In this document: one piece after another, positions 25,472-35,187 of the stretch
Numbering within the stretch: position 1 is the stretch's first letter
Layout: every line of letters starts with the position of its first letter
Origin: Ilyonectria destructans
Lineage: Eukaryota; Ascomycota; Sordariomycetes; Hypocreales; Nectriaceae
Length of the DNA stretch: 64,000 bases
Reading direction: 5' to 3'
Assembly (NCBI GenBank): GCA_020740775.1
Contig: JAHEWK010000007.1
Location: 558,001 to 622,000 of the forward strand
Notes under the pieces: generated by a model
The model's input: the letters and a program-made list of their open reading frames with translations, nothing else
What the model was told of the DNA's origin: nothing
Database searches by the model: none
Translations under genes and position numbers: made by a program

Positions 25472-27025
25472 ATGCTTGACTATTCTTTGTATAGTCTTTC
25501 TTACTTCCATTGGGTCGGCGTTTTTTACAGTTGATATCTTTCCTTTCCCTGGTTGGAGTTACATTGAAGAACTTAGATCAAACCCGAGGTATGGGTAGCG
25601 TGGAATAGGATTGGGCCAAGATGAAGAAAGGAAAAGCAACATAAGGAGCGGAACTTCACAGTCGTTTACGGAATAGTCAATATTCTACATTGTACTACCC
25701 AAATTGAAAGTAATACACTCTGTTGTATCTCACTCTTCCTGCATCTGCTTGCATAAGTTAAGAACATATGCCATTGACATGATCAAATTAATATCATCAA
25801 ACAGCTAACAAGCAAATTTCAATCACCTCTCTGAATGCTCTCAGACATGAGGTCTGCGGTATGTGAATCGCCCAAACCACGACGGTCCAGGAAGATCGTA
25901 CTCGGGCCCGATGAAGCCGTCTATCCGATTAGTGCCACGAATGCATTCCTCTCCTGATAAACCCAGAACTCTCAAGGTTTCTTTAGCCTCGACTTAAAAG
26001 AAGGCCGCATTTTAAGTCCCATAGATCGAGGCTAAGAAATCTAGCCGGTGGGGGAGATTTGCATCGAGGCCGGAGTCCACCGGTGGATGGACTGAGGAAA
26101 TGGGTCGCTAGGGTGATCGATTTCACGAGTATCACTGAGTTGGCCCGGCGATTGATCGGCTGATTTCAAAGCATTTAGTGAAATTGTATGATGTGAGACA
26201 GTGTGAGACAACTCGTGGGGTCGAACCACCATCGCGGATTTTGTAGCAGCCAACTGAGGTGTCCACAGTTCTGGAAATCCAAGGGTTCATCCACTTGGAA
26301 CCCTTGCTAAATCGACATGGCAACTGAGAATTGCGACCTGTAGTGGATTTTGACTCTGATGATCATTTGCGAGCGCTCAATATAATTCTTTCTACTCTGT
26401 GCACTTGTTCCAGCCACAGGTGAACCCATGTTATAACGTGGCCGCTTTATACCTACCCTGAAGCCTATCAACTTCTCTGTTTTGTATTCAATTACCGCCA
26501 CTTTTCTCTCACGTTCAGTCAATTCTAATTTAAATGTTTGAATATTCTATGACCCTGGTATTATTCCCTCTTCTCAGTATTACCTTTAAAAATTAAATTC
26601 TGTACAAAATCTTCTGCTCTTAGAATAGTCATGTTCTGAAACACTGGAGGTCGTAAATATTCTGGTTTGTTACAGCAAAACAAATCAGCTTGTCCCCTCC
26701 TACGTCTAAATTACATTTCGCAATTGAAGCTCATGAATCTGTTTACTCTATGGTGGTAATGGAATATTTCGGTGTTTCAATTCTAGTTTTTACGCAGGTG
26801 TGACCTCTTCGCACTCTGGACGTTGGACGCATGTTTTAATTGCGAGCATTTATAGGGACTTAGAACATTAAACAGACCTGTCTACTTCCTCAAGATACTG
26901 TATTAATTATAAGAGCTACACTTTATGTGGAATCTTTAAAATCTTTGATTGCATTTAATCTAGCAGACACAGCAACACGTTTTTTCAAGCCCGTCATCGG
27001 TGACCTTTGTCATGTTTGACCGAAT
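25472..27025. other. AT-rich gene-poor stretch inside the polysaccharide cluster
   Basis: Roughly 1.55 kb without a supported gene; 26.5-27.0 kb is visibly AT-rich. In the Aspergillus cluster the hydrolase genes sph3 and ega3 lie near uge3, but no recognisable GH135 or GH114 motif is visible here on either strand. Confidence 0.45.
25983..26035. repeat. Perfect-stem inverted repeat (hairpin)
   Basis: TTAGCCTCGA at 25983-25992 is exactly complementary to TCGAGGCTAA at 26026-26035, and inside it CTTAAAA (25993-25999) pairs with TTTTAAG (26010-26016). The whole can fold into a long hairpin. It may be a small foldback element, a 3'-end structure of the epimerase transcript about 500 bp away, or chance. 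Confidence 0.5.
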
Positions 27026-27262
27026 TTAGATCAATAGCTCGCCACAGGTCGATGGTAGTTGACTTCCAAGCATTTGTGCAGTTGCCTCCCGCGAGCGAAG
27101 TTGGTCGATTCCATGAGCTCCTCTGCGAGCTATGCCAACACCGACTCCCACCCCCAAGGGAACGGCGATTATGAGCCAAAGTCCGACGACGGCAAACTTT
27201 TTCCACAATGGCCATGTATTCGTTACCGACTGGTCGTCCAATTCTTCTTTCAGCTCAGCCAT
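27026..27262 (-). CDS. Small predicted single-pass membrane ORF between uge3 and agd3
   Basis: A 78-residue ORF starting MAELKEELDDQSV. Residues about 22-45 (KKFAVVGLWLIIAVPLGVGV) form one clear membrane segment flanked by basic residues (KK before, ARR after), a type II signal-anchor pattern. After the anchor it runs about 30 residues and stops. In the Aspergillus GAG cluster the galactosaminidase Ega3 is anchored by an N-terminal TM, so this could be the 5' end of a lost ega3-like gene, or a small independent membrane protein. No catalytic domain is seen downstream in the same or other frames. Not recognised with confidence. Confidence 0.35.
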   Translation of the reverse strand: MAELKEELDDQSVTNTWPLWKKFAVVGLWLIIAVPLGVGVGVGIARRGAHGIDQLRSREATAQMLGSQLPSTCGELLI

Positions 27263-28571
27263 GGCTTGTAAATCTCGACTTCCTCGAGGGAAGTCGAGAC
27301 CAAAGGAGTAGGCACCCGTGACGACGGGTGGAGAGGAGAGATGGGGCTGATTGTATGATGCGCAAGAGCAATCGTGGTTGGTGAATTATGCGGATAAAGG
27401 TAACTGGAGAGGTAATTCGATTCCGAGATGGAATTGGGGTCCCGACGAATTTGAATGGATGGTTGTACATCAAAGAATGAAGCTTTCCTGGCTTTTGCTC
27501 TCGAAGCTGAGAGTGTTCCGTGAAGACGTGAATGAGACCACGTCTAAACCGGTCGGTTCCTCCGTGCTGACGACGACAGCAATAATAGACGTCGCCCGAT
27601 GAACGGCACATTGACGATCTAGGCCAGCATGCATATGGATTTAGAATTGACGCCTACCTCCAACCAGACGCCATAGCCAGCTTCGGCGAACCTAATCACC
27701 AACAATTGCCAAGACAGCTCTCTAGCGTCGATGCTGCTGGCGATACGCCTCCACATAGGATCTGAAATGCGCCACGCGGGCCAAACCAGCGGAACTCAGA
27801 GAGATCCGGCAAAGATCGGGTTCGGGAACGGCACAGCGGAGCGAGCGAGGTTCCCCAGACACTTAACCCGGCTGCTGTGGCGCTTTGTCTAGGCCTTCGT
27901 TGCTGAATGGACCCCCGGACGCATAGTCTGCATTCCAGAGCCGTCAATGGGCCTCACAACAGCCAAGTGCACCGGATGCAGCCCAGTAGGGTTAGGGTTA
28001 CTTGGCAATCTGCGCTACGTCTAAAACAGAGCTTGGGTAGTTGCTTGCGGGGACTCAGACCCGTCTCGCACGGCGGAAGACGCCTCCTCCAGGGCGTCGA
28101 TGTAGCTGCATTTCCCGCCAACAAGACCGGCCCAATGGATTTCAGACCATTTCCACGTTGATAGCCGATTACGAGCGTGTATCTCCGACGTACTGGATTA
28201 GTTACCGGATCGGCCGCTGTGACGGATCTGGCCCACAATGTCTCGACCACCGGACACTCCGTCATTGCCTCTTTCGGCCGTCCGCTCTGCAACCAAGCGT
28301 GCCGGGTTTCGCTGACCTGGATGCCTTTGATGTTCGATATGAATCAGTATTTTTTGCCGCTTTTGATGCCATCTCCACTAACCGTCCCTCACGACCACGT
28401 CGTTTTAAAGACTCAACTGTCGAGGTTGTTCGTTCCTCTCCATCCTTCTTTTCTTCAGTCCTGTACAAAGCCGAGCGTTGATTCACCGAGATCTGACGAA
28501 CTGCTAACTTCCCTTCGACTCTTTTCAGTTCATTCTCTTTCTTTGGTTCCTTTGGGACCCCCTCCACAGCG
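27263..28571. other. Upstream region of the agd3-like gene
   Basis: 1.3 kb holding the promoter and leader of the deacetylase; the last 250 bp are pyrimidine-rich (CT tracts), typical of strongly expressed fungal promoters. ORFs here are short and unrecognised. Confidence 0.45.
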
Positions 28572-31500
28572 ATGCGGTACATCGCCATTGCCACCGCCGC
28601 CCTCGGCCTGCTGAGGGTCAGCGAGGCCAACGTCATGTGCAACCCAAGCGTCACCGGATATGAAGCGTCCCAGACCCCGGCCGGAGCCAATAAAATCGCC
28701 AACGGCGACTTCTCTAATGGTCTCGAGGGCTTCAACACAAGTGGTTCAGTCGAGCATATCCCTCTCGCCGGCTCGGATGGCTGCAGCGACTCCGATAGTG
28801 TCATTCAGATGATCGCCGTCCCCAAGGATGAGCAAGAAACGAGCGTCTATCCCGTCGAGTCGACGGGCGGGAGTGTCTCCAAGCGAGATGCTTTGACCAG
28901 CAGCAGCATGAGCACGACGATCAAGAGTTTGACGGTTGGCGGCAAATACGCCGTCGAGTTTTACTACTACGTCGTGTACAGCCCCAAAGCCAACACCTGC
29001 CGCATCCAAGCCAGCTGGGACGGCGTCAACATTGGCAACTCGAGCTATTTCCCCGTCGTCTTGATCATCGGCGGCGACTGGAAGAAGTTCAACGGAACCG
29101 CCACTGCTTCCAAAGCCTCTGGAGTCCTCAAGGTGGTCGTGGCCTGTACCGCCGGTACGGCCCAGGTGTACATCGACAGCATCTCAGTCACCAAGGCGAC
29201 TGCGGCGGTCATCTCCACGTCCTCGACCTCAACCAAAGCTACCTCCACCGTCACGAGCACGCTCACCAGCTCCGTCACCTTGCCCGGTGCCGCCGGTGCC
29301 GGTGCCAATGCCCTCGGCGGCTCATCTAGTTCCAGCACTGCGCCGTCCCTCACCACATCAGCCAAAGCAACCACCACTTCGGCGACGGCGGCCACCACAT
29401 TATCCAGCCAAACCAGTACCTCGTCCTCCGCTGCTGCGTCTTCAACTGCGTCTTCAGCTGCTGGGTCATCTAGCTCGGCGGGTTCTACGTCTTCCAACTC
29501 TAGCTCTAGCTCAAACACTGCCACCTCGTCTGGCTCTGGCTCCAGTTCAAACACTGCTTCCTCTTCCGACAATGGCTCAGGCAGTTCAACCAGTGCTGGA
29601 TCTTCCAACTCTGGCTCCGGCACATCGTCCAGTGCTTCGTCTTCTGACTCCGGCACCTCCAGCTCCTCTGCTGCTTCGTCCAGCTCCACCGGAGCCCTCC
29701 ACGGAGCGGGTGCTACTGTGGACGCCACCATCCTCGTCATTGCGGCAGACAGTGACACCGCCGCCACCGGAAGCCTGGGCCTTCTCGCATACGGCATCCC
29801 CTATGAGACCTTTATTGTGTCAGCCGACGGTTCCGACCTGCCTCCGCTGAGCTCGTCTTCCACCCACGGAAACTATGGCGGTATCATTATTCTGTCGTCC
29901 ATTGCCGTCTCCAAGAGCACTGGTTGGGGCAGTGCCCTTACCGACAATCAGTGGACCGCTATCTATTCTTACCAGACCGACTATAATGTCCGTATGGTCC
30001 GCATTAACGAGTATCCCGGTGTCAAGTTCGGCACTACTCCTGTTGGCGGCGGATGCTGTGACAGCACTGCGGATCAGTCCATCAGCTTTACCGACGTTAG
30101 CGATTTCCCTACAGCAAACATCAAGGCGTAAGTCTACGTATTTTATACTCACAGAATCTAGCTAATACTTCCTTAGAAAGGCTGAAGTCTCCACGAGCGG
30201 TCTCTGGCACGTCCCTGCCACCATCACCGACACAAGCACCACCAAGCAGATCGCCAAGTTCGGAATCTCCACGGGCTTCACCAGCGAAACGGTCGCTGCC
30301 GTCATCAACAACTTCAATGGCCGCGAGCAATTTGTCTGGTTCATCGGCTGGGCTCCCTCTTGGTCTCTGACCTCCAACTACCTGCAGCACGCCCATATCC
30401 ATTGGATCACTCGCGGACTCTTCCTTGGCAAGCGCAAGACGCACCTGAGCTGCCAGATTGACGACGTTCAGATCTCTACAGAGCTGTACTACCCTACCGG
30501 TCTCGACGACTTTAAGATCGAGGTTGCCGACCTTGAGGCCCACGTCACCTGGCAGAACAGTATTGTTAGCCGTATGCCTTCAGGCTCGGTGTTCTGGCTT
30601 GAGCTTGCTCACAACGGTAACGGCGATCTTATCACTTCAACTCTCCAGGATCAGTCGGGATCCTGCGACCCCGAAGACGCAGTCTACTACGATTCTCCCA
30701 ATGCCACCGCCCTCGAGTTTCAGAAGGAACTTGGCACCGGTACGGATCTCTGGCCAACTGGGTATGAGACCTACTCCTGGTCCAAGGCCTGTTCTGGCAT
30801 GGATTCTTTCTCCTCTTGGTTCACCAATGCCGACAACCTCAACCAGTTTGCCCATCTCTCTCATACCTTCTCCCATATGAGTCTGAATAACGCCACCTAC
30901 CACGATACGTCACGAGAGATCAAATTTAACCAAGCGTGGATGAAGCAGCGCGGCATTGACCAGGCTACGCGTTTCTCGGCCCATGGTCTTGTTCCTCCAG
31001 CTATTACTGGTCTGCACAATGGAGATGCTATCAAGGCCTGGATGGACAATGGAATTGTCAACGTGGTTGGTGACAACACACGTCCTGTTCTCCGGAACCA
31101 AGATAACCTCTACTGGCCTCTCATTAGTACTGTTGCAGCCAATGGCTATGATGGATTAACTATCGTCCCTCGATTCTCCACTGCTATTTACTTCAACTGT
31201 AACACAATGGACTGTACCTTGAACGAGTGGATTGCGACATCCGCTGGTAAGGGCACCTACTTCGATCTTCTGGCCAGCTCCAAGGCATCTACTATCCGCA
31301 ACCTGCTTGCGCTTCAGTCAGATCCTTACATGTTCCATCAGGCCAACATGCATCAGACCAAAGTGACCTCTATCACTATTGGCACCCAGAGTGGCCAGAT
31401 GTCACTAGTTATGTCTTGGACTGAAACTATGGTTCAAGAAATGATGCGCTTGACGAACTGGCCCATGCAATCTCTGAAGCACGATGATATTGCTCAGTAC

Positions 31501-31773
31501 TTCCTGGACCGCAAGTCTTTGGATGGCTGCAACCCTAAGCTATCATATAGCTTCTCCAGCGACGGCAGCAAGCTTAAGGCTGTTACAGTCTCTGCCTCTG
31601 GGAACAGCTGTTCTGTTCCCATCCCCGTCACTATCCCCTCTGGCTCTGTTTCTGCATCTGGAGGGTCAGTTAAATCGGACGTTGTTGGCTCCGAGCCTCC
31701 CATCCAGTGGGTGACCCTTTCGGGCTCGCCTGTTACGCTCTCTCTTAACTCCCCGATTTCCATTTCCTTTTAA
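28572..31773 (+). CDS. agd3: Secreted polysaccharide deacetylase (Agd3-like)
   Basis: Predicted to remove acetyl groups from GalNAc residues of secreted galactosaminogalactan, making the polymer cationic and adhesive. Exons 28572-30127 and 30177-31773 (junction GC/A), 1050 aa. Residues 1-19 (MRYIAIATAALGLLRVSEA) are a signal peptide. Residues about 36-210 (NKIANGDFSNGLEGF ... YIDSISVTK) look like a beta-sandwich carbohydrate-binding module of the CBM4/9 type. Then comes a Ser/Thr-rich linker to about residue 375, then ILVIAADSDTAATG starting the Agd3 core. The catalytic domain shows CQIDDVQIST (metal-ligand Asp pair), FAHLSHTFSHMSLNN (metal-ligand His) and WHVPATITD. It belongs with the gtb3/uge3 genes. 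The extra N-terminal module is discussed below. Confidence 0.85.
29215..29700 (+). repeat. Low-complexity Ser/Thr-coding linker
   Basis: About 160 codons coding almost only Ser, Thr, Ala, Gly and Asn, with recurring SSSNTASSS and GSGSS units. It is likely heavily O-mannosylated and separates the N-terminal module from the deacetylase core. The long acidic reading frame opposite to it is a by-product of this composition. Confidence 0.7.
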
Positions 31774-32444
31774 TTTTTCCTTTGTACCTCGCGCTGAGCA
31801 GATATGTCACAGCACACTGTGCCACTATAGTAATTTAATCTAGTCATATAAACATTTGCCTTAATTGGTTTGTTGTTATTTGAGTCCTCTGTAATACGCT
31901 CTAGCTTATTCTGCCTCCATGCTAAGCCTCTACCAACGTCACTCCAGGGGGGAACCCGGCTGCTCTCTGGAGCGGCAGAACGTTGCCAACAATGACTTGC
32001 CTACGGTGCTGGGTTCCTAAGACGCCAAATAACCCAATTGAGGTCGCTTCACAAGCTGACTCCTATTAAAAGCCGAATCTCCCATCACTAAGGTAACTTT
32101 GCTGTGAAGGGCTGGTCCTGGGTTTGTTCAAAAAAAAAAAAAAAAGGGTGCAGTAGATTGGTCTGTCTAAGACTAAGAGGCAGGAGAGGGGAAAGAGTTA
32201 GGCTAAGGGTAGCTTACACCTATAATGCAGCGCTCTCGCCTACAGGGCAGCTGTAGCTAGCAGAAGAGAATCCCAGTCTCACCTAGCAACGGCACGGCAT
32301 AGCCTGTGCTTTGTACGGGGCCTCAGCTGGTGATACGTCCTAGCCCAATAAGGCTTAATCCTCCTGGGCCATCCATCCCTTCAATTCGCTTGACACCCAC
32401 GTTGTCTCCTACAGTATGAACCGAAACACTTCCCTCAAGTATTT
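31774..32444. other. Intergenic region with A16 tract
   Basis: 3' region of agd3 followed by unrecognised sequence. A run of 16 A occurs at 32130-32145, which could be the tail of a retroposed copy; no RNA polymerase III box could be identified upstream. Confidence 0.35.
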
Positions 32445-32757
32445 TGTTGGTGGGACATGCACTTAGTGTAGACCGGGCCGGAGACATAGAAAGTCTGGGA
32501 TGACCCAAGGGATCGGGCTTTAAGGAGAGCTTCTAGTAAGACCAGCTGAAGGAATAGGCTGACTGAGTCATTTAGGCACTTGATCAAATGCTTTCAAATA
32601 TAACCGAGGGAAAGATGGCGTGAGGAGGGCAAAATAAGCTGCTGCGATAGCTAGTCTAGAAATGCAGGGCAAGAATGGCTAAGTCTCTAAGGTGAAAATT
32701 CAAGAAGGGAAAAAGTATGCCCTTCCAATGACTTGGAAGGTGCAGTTCCTTTAAGTA
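32445..32757 (+). repeat. Dispersed repeat, copy 1 (LTR-like start TGTTGGTG)
   Basis: Clearly related to 44226-44524. Shared landmarks in the same order: TGTTGGTG-GA, TGCACTTAG, AGACCGG, AGAC-CAGCTG, AAATGCTT, a AACCGAGGG block, and near the end GCAGT-CCTTTAAG with TATGCCC upstream. Identity is around 70 percent by eye with only transitions and small indels. TGTTGG is a common LTR start, so a solo LTR or other mobile fragment is plausible. Confidence 0.6.
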
Positions 32758-32915
32758 GTAGCTAGTATGTCAGGCTAGCCCTGCTGTCATTAAACCCCGA
32801 TGCGTCTATCAACACTATCACCGCATCTCATTTTCTTATAACAAACCTAGACTTTTTTATCGGTGTGAAATTCCATATATAATCCCCATTGCATATGCGC
32901 ATTTCTAACAAGCTC

Positions 32916-33398
32916 TTAGAACAGCGCCAGCGGATTTGTGGCGTTGGCCGGCAGCTGGAGGAATACATCCCAATGTTCAACAATACAGGTTCCCTCGAAC
33001 CTGAAAATATCCACCACCGCAATAAATGGTGCATCCGGAATCTCCATCTTGGTATGGATCCAGCCAGTGCTGTTGCTGAAGGACGTACGGGCGACCGTGA
33101 AGTTGGCGATTTCGAACGTAGGGCCAACATAGTCGATAGCGTTTTGGCGTCCGCTCAAGGCGTCGGGGTTGTGTTGGATATAATCGACGGCCATATTCTC
33201 TAGAATGGCCGCTTTAGGCTCCTTTAGAACGTAGAACTTGTGAACAAAGGCATCGAATTTCTTCTCCTGGATGCAGGGGCTGACTGCATGACGGGAGCAT
33301 TCAGTCTTTGCCCCGGATGTTTTCGGTTCTGCAGACGTGGGAGCAGCGTTGAGGGGCACCAATGCGCCGGCGATGGCAAAAAGATTGAGCAAGCGCAT
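32916..33398 (-). CDS. Secreted SnoaL-like (NTF2-fold) protein
   Basis: 160 aa starting MRLLNLFAIAGALVPLNAA, a clear signal peptide ending near residue 19-24. The mature part has the SnoaL-like hallmarks: YIQHNPDALSGRQNAIDYV near the middle and IVEHWDVFLQLPAN at the C-terminus, as in the aldol-condensing-enzyme-like COG4922 group. NTF2-fold proteins of this type include cyclases and isomerases, but many have unknown roles, so no reaction is assigned. Secretion is unusual relative to bacterial SnoaL proteins. A longer in-frame upstream extension exists (to 33581) but would bury the signal peptide, so the internal Met is preferred. It lies between retroelement debris and agd3; no operon-like link. 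Confidence 0.75.
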   Translation of the reverse strand: MRLLNLFAIAGALVPLNAAPTSAEPKTSGAKTECSRHAVSPCIQEKKFDAFVHKFYVLKEPKAAILENMAVDYIQHNPDALSGRQNAIDYVGPTFEIANFTVARTSFSNSTGWIHTKMEIPDAPFIAVVDIFRFEGTCIVEHWDVFLQLPANATNPLALF

Positions 33399-33690
33399 CT
33401 TGTATCTTGAATCGACGTGTAGGTAGGGCTTAATAGAACGGAGGTACTGATTATTGGGGACGTATTGCAGTGAGACATAGTAACGATATCTATACTTCTC
33501 AATTACAATTACATTTTCGACTTCAATTGTTACCATTACGTGTAAAATCCGTCGCGGTGCTAACTTCGTACAACTAACCACGACTAAAAGTGTAGATGTT
33601 CACGATGGCGGGATGATAGTTGGACCGACGGGAGAAAGATATGCCGTCCCCATTTCACTGGGCCATGTTCCAGAGCTTGGTCAGCATACT

Positions 33691-33790
33691 CTTAGGTTGC
33701 GACCCTGTATTGCGAAACCTCTGATAAATCGATTTCCTGACGTTCGTCACAAGTGATGACATAAAACCCCGAGCCCTAGATCCAGACAAC
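33691..33790 (+). repeat. Retroelement LTR-like fragment, copy 1
   Basis: The block GACCCTGTATT-GCGAAACCTCTGATA (from 33701) then AATCGAT-TCCTGAC closely matches 50614-50653. At the other site the block is preceded by TGTTGGAT, a typical LTR start. This copy is followed about 350 bp later by a gag-like relic, consistent with 5' LTR then gag. Confidence 0.5.
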
Positions 33791-34049
33791 CACCACCTCT
33801 ACTAGCCCCCACCCCGTCTTGAACTCTATCACCCTGATCAAATTGACTGTATCGGACTTAACAATCAACAGTCAGAATTGCGTGAAGAGGCTATTCGCGC
33901 TACGGCCTGACCAGCCGGTAGAAGAGCCGGTCAGACCGGCCTTAAGTACCCTATGTCCGAAGAATCCCTTCACAGCGGATCGAGTCCGAACGACTCCGGC
34001 AGACCCGACAGCCAGCCAGTCAAGGGTCTAGTCAGACCCTCGTTCTGAC

Positions 34050-34330
34050 CTGTATCCACGAGACACCCAATCCTTTCCAACGCGCCCGATCTATACAGAA
34101 TTGACTGTTGAAGACAGGGCTGCCTATCAGTCTGATCGTAAGGACTACGAACAGAACTATAGGCAGTCTAAATAGTAACACTATTGGATTATGGATACAG
34201 TTGCAAAAAGCTCAGCTGCTAGTATCTTGGATTCTAAACAGGATCCAAGGAACTGGTATATCAACCTTTGGAACAGCATTGGGGCTACAATAACTAAATA
34301 GCAAAACAAGGCTTTAGCTAAATATCAGAA
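34050..34330 (+). pseudogene. Decayed retrotransposon gag fragment
   Basis: One frame reads LTVEDRAAYQSDRKDYEQNYRQ, meets stop codons, and resumes as WIMDTVAKSSAASILDSKQ then DPRNWYINLWNS. This matches the usual N-terminal gag pattern of fungal Ty1/copia elements (a Tyr/Asp/Lys-rich helix, then I-x-TV-x3-Y/I and a W-x-N-L segment). Several stops show that it is dead. No protease, integrase or RT was found beyond it. Confidence 0.45.
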
Positions 34331-35187
34331 GATTGTATTTGCTGTACGGACTGTGACGATCCGGCTTATCCTTCTGCGGGAGTATAGGGTAAGTTGGGAC
34401 GTGGGGTATGATCGAGTGGATCAGGCCGTCAAGGTGAGCAATGTAGGTCACGGTCTGGTAATGTTTGTCAATGGTAGTTTGATGTAACTAAGCGCGTTGA
34501 CAGCAGGATCTTAGGGCTCTAATATAGTATACTGCACTTCTATGTGGCTCAATGCCATTGGCTGTAGTCTCACTACAATGAGACTGGGCTCTCGTGCATG
34601 TGCCGAGGACCAATGTCAAGAAAAGAAAGTGTGGGTACTGTTACTACCGTTTTACGGCCGTGACAGTCAGTACAGTATCGTGCTGGAGGTCCTATTCGGG
34701 CTCGCAAGTTTCCTTGCCGTTCGCCCACTTGACCAAGAAATCGACGGTCGTATTGGCTTCATCGACACGATGGAACCCGCGTATCCCGTCTTCAGGAACC
34801 CGAGCAGCCCGTCTCCGCTCCATAACCATACGTCAACAAGTTGTGCTTGGCGCATCTCCACGCGTAGACGAGCCAACCACAGTCGCGAATTTGTCAACCC
34901 TGCCACACTAGATGCGCTTCGGGTGACGGTACGACAATATTGCGGGGCGGAGCAAGTCACTTCCGATGCTCCAGACTGGCCTGATTTTCTAAAAACACCA
35001 ATACATAAGAGCCAGCTGTCGACTCAACAGGGCTTTATCTTGCCTGAGAGTATGATTGTATACTTGAAGCCACCAACGCTCGATTCCCTTTGTCTCGTCT
35101 CCGAAATCTTTCCAGCCTGAGCTGAATTGATTCAGTCTTCCCTCAGCACCCCTGTTCTAGCGTGTCAAGCGGTGGGTCGGGCCCAGT
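34331..35187. other. Region upstream of ERG24 with an unrecognised ORF
   Basis: A 192-codon ORF (34542-35120, +) starts MWLNAIGCSLTTMRLG but has no recognisable domain and an unconvincing composition. It ends 68 bp before the ERG24 start and may simply be an open frame in its promoter. Confidence 0.3.

Noticed and set aside
26195..26265. tRNA-like sequence on the minus strand (GGTTCGA T-loop, CAGTTGG D-loop-like, near-complementary ends)
   Set aside because: The total is only about 57 nt between the ends, too short for the D and anticodon arms; at most a decayed or chance structure.
28262..28804. 180-codon minus-strand ORF over the start of the agd3-like gene
   Set aside because: It has no domain features and overlaps a well-supported signal-peptide gene and its promoter.
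29045..29797. 250-codon acidic ORF on the minus strand
   Set aside because: It lies opposite the Ser/Thr-coding linker of the deacetylase; its Glu/Asp/Val-rich content is a product of the antisense of TCC/TCT/ACC codons.
34542..35120. 192-codon ORF upstream of ERG24
   Set aside because: No recognisable domain, unusual composition and position in the promoter; kept only as a note in the intergenic entry.
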